DNA of 64,000 bases from Thermohalobaculum sp039028795 (GTDB lineage: Bacteria > Pseudomonadota > Alphaproteobacteria > Rhodobacterales > Rhodobacteraceae): assembly GCA_039028795.1 (NCBI GenBank), contig JBCCHJ010000023.1:11635-75634 (forward strand), written 5' to 3'. Under the pieces are notes generated by a model. It searched no databases and had not been told where the DNA came from. It saw nothing but the letters and a program-made list of their open reading frames with translations. A program made the translations under genes and the position numbers. Shown piece by piece: positions 35,352 through 44,595 of the stretch. Numbering within the stretch: the first letter of the stretch is position 1; each line of letters opens with the position of its first letter.

Positions 35352-36729
35352 CGACCGTTACCCGTCCCCAATCGGTCTGCGCCGCCATCAATGTCAGGTG
35401 CTGCCCGTTCCACAGACCGACCGAGGCGGCCAGGTCCATGCCACGCACCTGATCCTCGACCTGGTTGGCCAGCGGCAGCACATGGGTCTGATCCTCCGAT
35501 TGCCACCACAGCGAGGTCCCATTGGCGCACAACCGCCCGGACGGCAGAAGTACCGGCGAACGGCTAAGCCAGGGCGCCTTATCCTGATGCGCCAGGAAAG
35601 CTGATAGCGGATCTTCCGCAATGGTATCGGGCCAAGACCGGAAGTCGGCGGCATCCAAGTTGGTGCGTTCGGCAATCACCGCGCGCAGCGGTTGCTTTGC
35701 CGGATAAAAGACAAGGTCCGCCTTGAACTGATCGCCCGGCGCGAAAGAGCTGGACCGTTTGCCCGTCGCTGCCGGAAAGAAATCAAGCAAAACCGCGAAT
35801 TCCGGCGCACCGTCCAAGTTCATCAACCAGGTTGCTTGACTGACCATGCCGTCCCGGCGGGTCGAGATTTGTTCGCCCACGACCTCCCACGCCGCCGACG
35901 CCCGCAAAGCGTTCGGATTCTCAAGCAAAGACTCGCGGGTTTCCGATGTCGCCACCATCCGGCGCAGTTCCGGATCATTCGGCGACGCGACCCAAGCCCG
36001 CGTCAACAGCACCAGCTTGCCCAGTTCGATCACCAAAGCATTCAGGCGATCCTCACCACTAAGCGGCAACAGTCGCGCAGGCAGTTCATCCAACCGGCTG
36101 CCCAGGGCTTGGGCTTTGCCGTCCACCATGCGCGCCGCAATGGCACGGCAACGATCGGTCAACTCGTCCATCAAACCGGAGAGGCCAGTGCGCAATTGGT
36201 CAGCGATCCATTGTTCCAGTTCGACCACCGCGCCCTGCAAAGACGCCTCGGTCTCCTTCGCACGCTTTTCTGCCGCAGCCTTCTTGCGTGCCTCGGCCTT
36301 CGGGTCCGGCGCTTTCTCCGGCTCGGCCAGAGTGGCGGCGGCCATGCTTTTGGCCTCTGCCGGCCCGCCTGCAGCCGCGGCTGGTGCGCCCCCCGTTTTG
36401 CGACGGCGGCCCAACCAATCCGTCACCCATTCCGGAACGCTGCCCGGGGAAAAGTCGCCCGGGGCATCCACATACATCCACATCAAGGCCAGCACGTGCT
36501 TGCAAGGAAACTTGCGCGATGGGCATGTGCACTTGTAGCCGTGATTGGCCAGATCAAATACTGTGCGATAGGGGTTGGCGCCCGACCCCTGGCATTCACC
36601 CCAGACCAGGCCTTCCGCTTGGGCCCATTCGCGCAATGGCCACTTCTTTGCCTTCATCAAACCGTTCGCGGCCTTGAGTGATGCCTGATCTGGGGCCAGC
36701 GCGGTTATGGCATCATGATTCAGGGACAT
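35344..36729 (-). CDS. SWIM zinc-finger protein
   Basis: 461 residues. SWIM motif CxC-n-CxH near residue 50-63: YKCTCPSRKFPCKHVLALMWMY. SWIM fingers bind DNA or proteins. A linker rich in Ala, Lys and Glu (about 115-165) separates it from a helical C-terminal part. First gene of the minus-strand operon, divergent from ligD across about 98 bp that must hold both promoters. The operon may act on DNA or on protein complexes; the cue is the SWIM finger. Confidence 0.88.
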   Translation of the reverse strand: MSLNHDAITALAPDQASLKAANGLMKAKKWPLREWAQAEGLVWGECQGSGANPYRTVFDLANHGYKCTCPSRKFPCKHVLALMWMYVDAPGDFSPGSVPEWVTDWLGRRRKTGGAPAAAAGGPAEAKSMAAATLAEPEKAPDPKAEARKKAAAEKRAKETEASLQGAVVELEQWIADQLRTGLSGLMDELTDRCRAIAARMVDGKAQALGSRLDELPARLLPLSGEDRLNALVIELGKLVLLTRAWVASPNDPELRRMVATSETRESLLENPNALRASAAWEVVGEQISTRRDGMVSQATWLMNLDGAPEFAVLLDFFPAATGKRSSSFAPGDQFKADLVFYPAKQPLRAVIAERTNLDAADFRSWPDTIAEDPLSAFLAHQDKAPWLSRSPVLLPSGRLCANGTSLWWQSEDQTHVLPLANQVEDQVRGMDLAASVGLWNGQHLTLMAAQTDWGRVTVGA

Positions 36730-36827
36730 AAGAGGGTCTTTTCGGATTTACTTGATCGTCAAAATTTCGGCGGTTTTAATTTCCAGGTTGGGTGAGGCCC
36801 GTTGGCGATCTTATCTATGGTGGCTTT

Positions 36828-39185
36828 GTGACGAAACTTCGTCAATATCGTTCGAAGCGGCGGTTCACGCAAACCCCCGAACCATTTGGTGCCGAGGCCG
36901 TATCGGACCCCGAGGCACTGTGCTTCGTCTTGCAGCACCACGCCGCAAAACGCGTGCACTTTGACCTGCGCCTCGAACTGGACGGCGTACTGAAAAGCTG
37001 GGCCGTGCCGGAAGGGCCCAGCACTGAACCCGCCGAACGCCGTTTGGCCATCGCAACCGAAGATCACCCTCTCGACTATGCGGAATTCGAAGGTGAGATC
37101 CCCGATGGTCAATATGGTGCGGGCGTCCTGCGAACCGTCGATCAGGGTGCTTGGGTCCCACTGGGCGATCCAGGAGCGGACCTGGAAAAAGGAGAGCTGA
37201 AGTTCCGCCTCTCCGGGCGGCAACTCTCGGGCGGATGGATGCTGAAGAAGCTGCCAGGTGACAAAGCCGACTGGTTGCTGATTAAGGAACGCGACCAGGG
37301 CGTCGGGGCTGAGATCAAGCTGCCCCAGGGAAAACCAGCGAAAGCCCCGGCCTTGCCGGGCAAACCAGGGCCACTGCCTAAGAAGCTGAAACCGCAACTG
37401 CCCACCAGCGCCGAGGTTGCCCCGGAAGGCGACGCCTGGGTGCATGAGATCAAATACGACGGCTATCGTACCATTGTCCGCATCGAAGACGGTCAAGTCA
37501 GGATGTTCACCCGCCAAGGTTTGGATTGGACAGAACGCTATCAGGCCCTTGTTCCCCACTTTCAGGACCTGGACTGCAGCGCGGCGATGATCGATGGAGA
37601 GGTCGTGGCTCAGGATGCGCGTGGTGCGACTTCGTTGGATCTATTGCAGGAAACTCTATCGGCCGGTCACGATCATGAACTGGTTTTCTATGCGTTCGAT
37701 CTGATCCATCTGGATGGCCAAGACCTGTCCAGCGAACCCCTGCTGACCCGCAAAGCGTTGCTGCGCCGCTTGATCCCGGATGAAGAGACCACCCGTGTGC
37801 AATATTCCGATCACCTGGAGACCGAGGGCCGGGATCTTTTCGCCCAAATCTGCCGGATGGGGCTGGAAGGCATTGTTTCGAAATCCAAGACCGCACGTTA
37901 CCAAGAAACCCGGACGAAAACCTGGCTGAAGGTAAAGCGCTTCGATATCGGCACGTTCACGGTGATCGGGTTCACGACGAAGGCCTCGGCTTCGCACGCG
38001 GCCTCGCTGATCCTGGCAGAAGATGTCGATGGGCTATCCTATGTCGGCCGGGCGGGGTCAGGACTGTCGAACGAGATAGCGCGGGATCTTTACAATGATC
38101 TCTCAACCCGCACGATCCCGAAGCCCGTGGTGGAAGTACCGAAGATCGACAATCCCCACTGGATCGAGCCGGGACCGCTGACAGCCGAGATCTCTTTCCG
38201 CGGCCGGTCCACCAAGGGTGTTCTGAAACAGCCTGCGGTGATTGGGATCACCAACACCGCACCAAAGAAGACAGCCCCACGTCGTAAGCTGATCACTGAC
38301 CGGGATCTCGCGAACATCCGCTTGACCAATCCGGACCGTGAAATGTTCGAAGGCTCAGGGGTCACCAAGCTGGACGTGGCGCTTTACTTTGCACGTGTCG
38401 GCGATGCGATGCTGCCCGATTTGCTGAACCGCCCCGTCACGCTGATCCGATGTTCCACTGGCAAGATCGAGGACTGCTTCTATCAGCGCCATGGTTTCTC
38501 AGGCCTGCCAGATGGGGTCGAGACCATGGGCGACCGTCGCGACGACGAGTTCCTGGTGATCAAAGACCCGCGTGGATTCCTGGGTCTGCCGCAGTTCGGG
38601 GTTCTGGAGTTCCATCCCTGGGATTGCACGATCGAGGATCTAGGCCACCCCGACCGCATGACCTTGGACCTGGATCCGGGCGATGGCATCAGTTGGGGCG
38701 TGCTCGCCTCGGCGGCCGAGGATTTGCGCGACCGACTTGCCACACTGGACCTGTCCGCCTTCGTGCGCACGACAGGCGGCAACGGCCTACATCTGGTCGT
38801 ACCGCTGGAACAATCGCAGCCTTGGGATCAGGTAAAAGTCTTTCTGAAGGGCTTTGCTAAGGCCACGGCAAGGGACGCGCCCCGGCTCTTCACCGACAAT
38901 GTACAGATGCCGCACCGCAAAGGCAGGATATATCTGGATGTCAACCGGACAGGATTTGGCGCCTCGGCCGTTGCCAGTTATTCTCTACGCGCCAGAGACG
39001 GATTCCCCGTCGCGATGCCGGTTTCCTGGGAAGCGCTTAAGCCAAAAGCAACCCGGATCGAATTTAATCGCATATCGGCTGTTAATCTGGTAGAGGATAA
39101 TGGGGCAGACGCCTGGATAGAAATGGAAAATTATCGTTCAGCCATTTCACAAAAGGCGCTCAGAGCAGTCGGAGTAAGGGTATAG
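36828..39185 (+). CDS. ligD: ATP-dependent DNA ligase D (NHEJ)
   Basis: 785 residues from GTG 36828, chosen because it gives the usual start LRQYRSKRRFTQTPEP; GTG 36792 is an alternative. Domain order phosphoesterase (about 20-170, HFDLRLELDG, HPLDYAEFEGEIP), ligase (about 195-500, nucleotidyl Lys209 in EIKYDGYR), polymerase/primase (about 530-785, DPGDGISWG and RTTGGNGLHL). It repairs double-strand breaks with Ku. The order PE-LIG-POL is the one seen in Pseudomonas and rhizobia. First gene of the ligD-ku-BRCT/TPR operon. Confidence 0.95.
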   Translation: MTKLRQYRSKRRFTQTPEPFGAEAVSDPEALCFVLQHHAAKRVHFDLRLELDGVLKSWAVPEGPSTEPAERRLAIATEDHPLDYAEFEGEIPDGQYGAGVLRTVDQGAWVPLGDPGADLEKGELKFRLSGRQLSGGWMLKKLPGDKADWLLIKERDQGVGAEIKLPQGKPAKAPALPGKPGPLPKKLKPQLPTSAEVAPEGDAWVHEIKYDGYRTIVRIEDGQVRMFTRQGLDWTERYQALVPHFQDLDCSAAMIDGEVVAQDARGATSLDLLQETLSAGHDHELVFYAFDLIHLDGQDLSSEPLLTRKALLRRLIPDEETTRVQYSDHLETEGRDLFAQICRMGLEGIVSKSKTARYQETRTKTWLKVKRFDIGTFTVIGFTTKASASHAASLILAEDVDGLSYVGRAGSGLSNEIARDLYNDLSTRTIPKPVVEVPKIDNPHWIEPGPLTAEISFRGRSTKGVLKQPAVIGITNTAPKKTAPRRKLITDRDLANIRLTNPDREMFEGSGVTKLDVALYFARVGDAMLPDLLNRPVTLIRCSTGKIEDCFYQRHGFSGLPDGVETMGDRRDDEFLVIKDPRGFLGLPQFGVLEFHPWDCTIEDLGHPDRMTLDLDPGDGISWGVLASAAEDLRDRLATLDLSAFVRTTGGNGLHLVVPLEQSQPWDQVKVFLKGFAKATARDAPRLFTDNVQMPHRKGRIYLDVNRTGFGASAVASYSLRARDGFPVAMPVSWEALKPKATRIEFNRISAVNLVEDNGADAWIEMENYRSAISQKALRAVGVRV

Positions 39186-39207
39186 AGGGCGGATATAGGG
39201 GCGAGAC

Positions 39208-40059
39208 ATGGCACCGCGTGCATACTGGAAAGGGTATCTGAAACTGGCTTTGGTTTCATGCCCGGTGAAGCTGTACAGCGCAACATCAAGCAGCAGCAAG
39301 ATCAGCTTTAACCAACTTCACAAAGACACGATGAACCGTGTCCAGATGAAGTACCACGACCCGGAACTGGGTGAAATCGAGAGATCCGATCTGGTCAAGG
39401 GCTATCAGTTCGAAAAGGACAAATACATCATCGTCGATAAGGAAGAACTGGACGCGATCCAGATCGAATCCAACAAGACGATCGAAATCGAAGGCTTCAT
39501 CGACGCCGACGACGTCGATGATTTGTATCTCGATTCTCCGTATTTCCTGGGCCCTGACGGCCCGATTGCGGAAGAAACCTATGCCGTCGTGAAAGAGGCA
39601 CTAAACCGCGCGAACAAGGTCGCCATTGCACGCATCGTGCTGTCTGGACGTGAGCGGATGATCACGCTGCGCCCTTATGGCGACGGATTCCTGCTGACCA
39701 CACTGCGCACCAAGGAAGAGGTCCGCGACGCCGACAAATATTTCGACGAATTCGACAAGGATCTGGACGAAGATCTGCTGCAAATGGCCGAAATGATCAT
39801 CAAGCAGAAGGAAATGGAATTCGATCCATCCACTTTCGAAGACCGGTACGAAACCGCGTTGATGGAGCTGATCAAGGCGAAGATCGCTGGCAAGGAGCCG
39901 GTGATCTCGAAGGCGCCGGAACAGGGTAAAGTCATCAATCTGATGGATGCGCTGAAAGCCTCTATCGATGAAGAGCGTATGCCGGCGGCGGCCAGCAAAC
40001 CCAAGGCCGCCTCGAAGGCGAAACCAGCGAAGTCGAAGTCCCGCAAGACGGGATCGTAG
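39208..40059 (+). CDS. ku: Ku protein (NHEJ)
   Basis: 283 residues, normal for bacterial Ku. Start YWKGYLKLALVSCPVKLYSA; core homodimer region with DLYLDSPYFLGPDGP; and the C-terminal tail rich in Lys, Ala, Ser (about 258-283) that binds DNA and LigD. Bacterial Ku forms a homodimer ring on DNA ends. It lies 22 bp after ligD and abuts the next gene with no gap. Confidence 0.96.
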   Translation: MAPRAYWKGYLKLALVSCPVKLYSATSSSSKISFNQLHKDTMNRVQMKYHDPELGEIERSDLVKGYQFEKDKYIIVDKEELDAIQIESNKTIEIEGFIDADDVDDLYLDSPYFLGPDGPIAEETYAVVKEALNRANKVAIARIVLSGRERMITLRPYGDGFLLTTLRTKEEVRDADKYFDEFDKDLDEDLLQMAEMIIKQKEMEFDPSTFEDRYETALMELIKAKIAGKEPVISKAPEQGKVINLMDALKASIDEERMPAAASKPKAASKAKPAKSKSRKTGS

Positions 40060-41100
40060 GTGGACCAACTTCGGCAGGTCGCGCTGTACGGCAGGTTCGT
40101 GCAGGGCGACCGCGCCCTTATCGTCCAACAGATCAAGGATGCCGGCGGACGGATCGTCAATGATCTGACCCGCTCCACCGATTGCCTTATCGTCGGCGCA
40201 GGCGCGACCAATTTCATCGCGAACGGCCACTTGACCGAACGCCTGGCCGCAGCCAGAGATCGAGGGGTTCAGGTCGTGCCGGAGGCCCGCATCGACTCCA
40301 TCTTGGGTGAGCCCTCGCCGGAGCCAACTCTGCCCGTTGGAAATGCGGGATATATTCCGGAACCAATACTGGATCTTTTGAACGCCTTCGGGCTGATCCA
40401 GTTGGCCAAAGGCATGGTTCGGTTTGCCGACGCGCAGGTGCTGAAGTCTGCCATCGGATTACTGGCGCAATCTCCAGATCCGCGCACCCTGATCCTGACT
40501 CTGCTCAAACACCAGGACGCGCCTGCCGGGCTGCACAAACTGGTCACCTCGGATGAAGGTGAGCCGATGCTGATCTGGGATGATGGGGTGACAGACCTGA
40601 AGGGTCAGGGTCTGTTGGATCTCGAGAATTCGCCACCTCTGGACGATATCTTCGAGGCCGCCATGATGGCGGAAGCCGAAGGCGATCTGAGGACCGCTGA
40701 CCGGCTTTATGCGACCTGCACACGCGCTGAACGGAAGGATCCAATCGCACCGTTCAACCGGGCCAATGTCCTGGTGCAATTGGGTGACCTGCCCCAGGCC
40801 GCTGTGGCGTATCGACAGGCCATCGCCAGGGATAGATCCATGGCCGAAGCGCACTACAATCTAGCTGGTGTGCTGGAACGACAAGAGGACACGACAAACG
40901 CGCAAGCACATCTGGAAGCTGCCCTCAAGATCGAACCTGGTTATGCCGACGCGCTTTTCAACCTGGGCCAACTCCATCTGCAAGCCGGCGACGCAGCCCA
41001 GGCGACGCGATTGTTCCAACAATTTCTCGAAACGTCACCATCGCCATATTGGGAGAGAAAAGCTCGCTCCGCATTACTTTTGGCAAGCGCGCATCCTTAG
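40060..41100 (+). CDS. BRCT domain plus TPR protein, downstream of ku
   Basis: 346 residues from GTG directly after the ku stop codon. The N-terminal about 85 residues look like a BRCT domain: VALYGRFVQGDRALIVQQIKDAGGRIVNDL then STDCLIVGAGATN, with the Gly-Gly turn and a conserved LI core. A middle helical domain (about 95-200, a possible winged-helix/MerR-like fold around GMVRFADAQVLKSAIGLL) is followed by TPR repeats (about 205-340, AVAYRQAIARDRSMAEAHYNLAGVL, ALFNLGQLHLQAGD). BRCT domains serve DNA repair complexes, so an NHEJ accessory role is likely from context but untested. Confidence 0.75.
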   Translation: MDQLRQVALYGRFVQGDRALIVQQIKDAGGRIVNDLTRSTDCLIVGAGATNFIANGHLTERLAAARDRGVQVVPEARIDSILGEPSPEPTLPVGNAGYIPEPILDLLNAFGLIQLAKGMVRFADAQVLKSAIGLLAQSPDPRTLILTLLKHQDAPAGLHKLVTSDEGEPMLIWDDGVTDLKGQGLLDLENSPPLDDIFEAAMMAEAEGDLRTADRLYATCTRAERKDPIAPFNRANVLVQLGDLPQAAVAYRQAIARDRSMAEAHYNLAGVLERQEDTTNAQAHLEAALKIEPGYADALFNLGQLHLQAGDAAQATRLFQQFLETSPSPYWERKARSALLLASAHP

Positions 41101-41295
41101 GCAACCCATTTGCATGCATCGAAACCCAAGACCATAGAATGGCTTGGATGTCCCACGGCAGCACCGGTCTTGAAAACCGAATGGCCGTGCATACCTGCCC
41201 TGAGGCTAAGCATCGAGCAGATGCAATGCCATGCGCCGACATTGACAGAGTGGAATTGTCGGATATTTCTCCCCACAATAGCAACAGGAGGTCCA

Positions 41296-42300
41296 ATGTT
41301 CAGATCAGTCACCCTGGCTGCCATCGCGGCTGCCATCGCGGCCCCGGCCCTGTCGGCCGAGGTCAATGTTTATTCGTACCGTCAACCGGAACTGATCAAA
41401 CCGCTGATCGATGCCTTCACGGAAAAGACCGGCATCCAAGTCAATTCGGTCTTCCTGAAGAAGGGCATGGTTGAGCGGATGCAAGCTGAAGGCGACCGCA
41501 GCCCTGCTGACCTGGTCTTTACCGTCGATATTTCGCGGCTCTCCGCCGTGGTCGATGCAGGTCTGACACAGCCGGTTGAATCTGATGTTCTGGCCGCCAA
41601 TGTGCCGCCAGAAATGCGCGATGCGAACAATCACTGGTTTGGCATCACCACACGAGCGCGCGTTATCTATGCGGACAAGAACCGAGTTAAAGACGGCGAG
41701 GTGACCACTTATGAAGATCTGGCCGACCCGAAATGGAAGGGCCGGATCTGCACCCGATCGGGCCTTAATGCATATAACCTGGCGCTGACCTCTGCCGTGA
41801 TTGCGCACCACGGCGAAGAAGGCGCGAAGGCTTGGCTGGAAGGCGTAAAGGCCAATCTGGCCCGCAAACCCCAGGGCAATGACCGCGCTCAGGTCAAAGC
41901 AATCTGGGCCGGTGAGTGCGATATCTCCATCGGCAATACCTACTACATGGCGCTAATGCTGAAGAAGGACGATCAAAAGGGCTGGGCCGAAAACGCCCGC
42001 ATCGTCTTCCCGAAGTTCGAAGGCGGCGGCACGCATATGAACATCTCCGGTATGGCAATGGCCAAGCATGCGCCGAACCGGGAAAACGCGTTGAAGATGA
42101 TGGAGTTCCTGGCCAGCGAGGAAGGCCAGAAGATCTACTCCAATATCAACGCTGAGTACCCGGTGCTCAGCACGGTCAAAGCGTCTGATCTGGTCGAAAG
42201 CTGGGGCAGCTTCGAGCGTGACAATATCGGTCTGACGGACATCGCGGCGAACCGAGCCACGGCCGTAAAGCTGATGGAAGAGGTTGGGTTCGACAACTGA
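41296..42300 (+). CDS. fbpA: Fe(3+) ABC transporter periplasmic binding protein
   Basis: 334 residues; start at 41296 with AGGAGG 5-6 nt upstream. Signal peptide about 1-21 (ALSAEVN). Mature protein matches the FbpA/FutA family: VYSYRQPELIKPL, TGIQVNSVFLKKGM, WFGITTRARVIYA, DISIGNTYYMALM with the twin Tyr that bind Fe3+. The permease and ATPase genes are not in this window. Followed by a strong terminator; 195 bp upstream hold no gene, and no clear Fur/Irr box was found. Confidence 0.9.
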   Translation: MFRSVTLAAIAAAIAAPALSAEVNVYSYRQPELIKPLIDAFTEKTGIQVNSVFLKKGMVERMQAEGDRSPADLVFTVDISRLSAVVDAGLTQPVESDVLAANVPPEMRDANNHWFGITTRARVIYADKNRVKDGEVTTYEDLADPKWKGRICTRSGLNAYNLALTSAVIAHHGEEGAKAWLEGVKANLARKPQGNDRAQVKAIWAGECDISIGNTYYMALMLKKDDQKGWAENARIVFPKFEGGGTHMNISGMAMAKHAPNRENALKMMEFLASEEGQKIYSNINAEYPVLSTVKASDLVESWGSFERDNIGLTDIAANRATAVKLMEEVGFDN

Positions 42301-42321
42301 TCTCGGATAGTTTGAAAAACG

Positions 42322-42352
42322 AAGGGCGGCCTTAACGGGCCGCCCTTTTTCT
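42322..42352 (+). terminator. Rho-independent terminator after fbpA
   Basis: AAGGGCGGCC (42322-42331), loop TTAACG, GGCCGCCCTT (42338-42347), a perfect 10-bp stem whose end runs into TTTTT. It starts 21 bp after the fbpA stop. Confidence 0.9.
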
Positions 42353-42412
42353 TTTCACCGCGTTATGGCCGACGGCGTAGGGCGGACTTCAGCGCCCCGG
42401 TCAATACCCCAG

Positions 42413-43678
42413 TCAGCCCCTGCCCTTCCAAGGCACCAACCAGCGTTCCAAGACTCGCACCAGCAGTTCGATGCAGGACCCAATGATGCCGATCATCACG
42501 ATCCCGATGATCACGATATCCATCAGCGAAAACCGCGAAGCATCCATAATCATCATCCCGGTGCCTTCCGAGGCCGCGACCAGTTCCGCCGCAACCACGG
42601 TGCCCCAGCAGACCCCCATGGCCACTCGTGCACCGGTGAAGATATCCGGCAGAGAGTTCGGGATGATTACGTGCCGCAGTATCTGGAACTTCGACGCACC
42701 CAGCGAATAGGCCGCATGAATCTTACTGATCTTCACGCCCGCCACCCCGGATCGTGCCGCAATGGCCATGATCCATAGCGCTGCCAGGAACAGCAGAACG
42801 TTTTTGCCGAGCTCCCCGATGCCGAACCAGATGATGACCAATGGGATCAGCGCCAACGGCGGGATCGGACGCATGAACTCGACAATCGGGTCGAACCAGC
42901 CGCGCGCCCAACCCGACAAGCCCATTGCATAGCCCAGGGGAATGCCGATCAAAGCCCCAAAGAAGAACCCCAACGTCACGCGTGACAACGACCAGAATAG
43001 GTGCTCGGCCAGGGTGTTGTTCTTGTAGCCCTCAGTCCACAGCTTCTTAAAACGGTCCCAGGTGCCCTCGGGCGACGGCAGATACAAGGGCTGCATCTGC
43101 CAGCCAGGATAGGGCTTGAAGTTGATCGCGCCCTTCTCTGTGATGGTCACCTTGCCATTTTCGACATTGACGGTAGAGCCGATCGAAACCCGTTGATCAT
43201 CGATTAACGTGACCTTGGCTCCGTCCCTCCGCTTCCACTCGTCGTTCTTGTCAAACAGGATCAAGGCCGAACTCCACGCCTTGGCTCCGGCAGTGTCATT
43301 CAAAGCCGCCCCATCGCCATCTTCTATTTCCGGCTTCGGCGGGTTCGTATCGGACTTCTGGACATTGACAGTAATCTCTGCGGTGTCGGTTCCGCCATCA
43401 GGCCCTTCGACCGTGTAAGAGAAGCTGGTAACGCCTTCGAAAGGCGCGGGCACTGTGATCGGTGACCATTTCGACCCGGTAAATGCAGCCCAGAGGAAAA
43501 AGATCACCACGACCGACAGGACCGAGCCAATGCGATCGGCCCTCACAGCGCTTTCATCCCCAAAGGTGACCGTTTTCAGCGACGTAAAATCAGAAGCCGC
43601 CGCCATCCGGCCACGGATGAACATAACTGCGAAGAAGCAGGCGATGAAGAGGATGACGTATATAAGACCGAAAATCAT
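42413..43678 (-). CDS. tauC: Taurine-type ABC transporter permease with extra periplasmic domain
   Basis: 421 residues, against about 270 for usual TauC/SsuC permeases. The permease domain is the C-terminal part (about 215-421) with the EAA loop AAYSLGASKFQILRHVIIPNSLPDI. In front are a first membrane helix (about 1-21), a second (about 50-70) and an inserted region of about 140 residues. Part of the insert, VTSFSYTVEGPDGGTDTAEITVNVQ, looks like a cadherin-/Ig-like beta domain. Its start overlaps tauB by 4 bp. The operon order is tauA-tauB-tauC. Confidence 0.85.
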   Translation of the reverse strand: MIFGLIYVILFIACFFAVMFIRGRMAAASDFTSLKTVTFGDESAVRADRIGSVLSVVVIFFLWAAFTGSKWSPITVPAPFEGVTSFSYTVEGPDGGTDTAEITVNVQKSDTNPPKPEIEDGDGAALNDTAGAKAWSSALILFDKNDEWKRRDGAKVTLIDDQRVSIGSTVNVENGKVTITEKGAINFKPYPGWQMQPLYLPSPEGTWDRFKKLWTEGYKNNTLAEHLFWSLSRVTLGFFFGALIGIPLGYAMGLSGWARGWFDPIVEFMRPIPPLALIPLVIIWFGIGELGKNVLLFLAALWIMAIAARSGVAGVKISKIHAAYSLGASKFQILRHVIIPNSLPDIFTGARVAMGVCWGTVVAAELVAASEGTGMMIMDASRFSLMDIVIIGIVMIGIIGSCIELLVRVLERWLVPWKGRG

Positions 43679-44481
43679 GCTCCGCCCTCCGCTCGGCCCA
43701 TGATCTCTTCTTCCATGTCCCAGATCATCGACAATATCTCCTCGCGCGTCGGCCCGTATTCAGGCTGCTTCTTTACCTCGCGCAGATCCGCGCCCACGCC
43801 CATTTCGGCGAAGGGCAAACGGTATTCCTTATGAATGCGTCCCGGCCTTGGTGCCATCACCAAGAGGCGCTCGCCCAGCAGCAGTGCTTCTTCCACCGAG
43901 TGTGTGATCAGAATGATCGTCTTGCCGGTCTCTTTCCACAGCTTCAGGACAAGGCCCTGCATCTTTTCCCGGGTTAGGGCATCCAGCGCCCCCAGCGGTT
44001 CGTCCATCAGGATCACTTCGGGGTCGTTCGCAAGGCACCGGGCCAAGGCCACACGCTGCTGCATGCCGCCCGACAGCTCATAGATCGCCTTTTCCTTGAA
44101 GTCTTGCAGGCCGACCACGTCCAGAAGGTGATCCACCGTTTCACGCATCTCGGCCTTAGGCATGGACTTCATGCGCGGGCCGAAACCCACATTGTCACGC
44201 ACTGACATCCATTCGAACAGCGCGCCTTGCTGGAAGACCATCCCGCGTTCCGGACCTGGGCCAGCGACGACCGAACCACCCAACGCCACGTTCCCTTCCG
44301 TCGGCGCTAAAAAACCCGCTACGATGTTCAGCAATGTCGTCTTGCCACAGCCAGATGGCCCCAGCACCGACATCAGTTCGCCTTGCTTGATATCCAAAGT
44401 GACGTTCTTCAATGCCTGCACCGCATCGCCGTTCGGCAATTCGAAGCGCATCGAGATGTCGTCAATCAATAACCCGGACAT
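43675..44481 (-). CDS. tauB: ABC transporter ATP-binding protein (taurine/sulfonate type)
   Basis: 268 residues from 44481, where the first domain starts as MSGLLIDDISMRF; an extended frame to 44532 has no ribosome site. Walker A GPSGCGKTT, signature LSGGMQQRVALAR, Walker B VILMDEPLGALD, His switch ITHSVEEAL. Length and C-terminus match TauB/SsuB/NrtD. Lies 114 bp from tauA, separated by a strong hairpin, and overlaps tauC. Confidence 0.92.
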   Translation of the reverse strand: MSGLLIDDISMRFELPNGDAVQALKNVTLDIKQGELMSVLGPSGCGKTTLLNIVAGFLAPTEGNVALGGSVVAGPGPERGMVFQQGALFEWMSVRDNVGFGPRMKSMPKAEMRETVDHLLDVVGLQDFKEKAIYELSGGMQQRVALARCLANDPEVILMDEPLGALDALTREKMQGLVLKLWKETGKTIILITHSVEEALLLGERLLVMAPRPGRIHKEYRLPFAEMGVGADLREVKKQPEYGPTREEILSMIWDMEEEIMGRAEGGA

Positions 44482-44559
44482 GGTCGCCCCCGAAAATGAG
44501 TGGAGGGGCAGCTTAAGCCCCCCTCCGAACACCTGCCCCGGGCGGGGAAGGTAGAGGCC

Positions 44560-44578
44560 GCGCCCGGGTCCCGGGCGC
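44560..44578. promoter_or_regulatory. Strong hairpin between tauA and tauB
   Basis: GCGCCCGG, loop GTC, CCGGGCGC, a perfect 8-bp GC stem in the tauA-tauB intercistronic space. Not followed by T on the transcribed (minus) strand. It could stabilise the 3' end of the tauA mRNA, giving excess binding protein relative to TauB and TauC. Confidence 0.5.
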
Positions 44579-44595
44579 AGCGTATCACTGCAAGC

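Noticed and set aside
35692..36681. Long plus-strand frame opposite the SWIM gene
   Set aside because: The minus-strand SWIM protein has clear motifs, and this frame has atypical composition.
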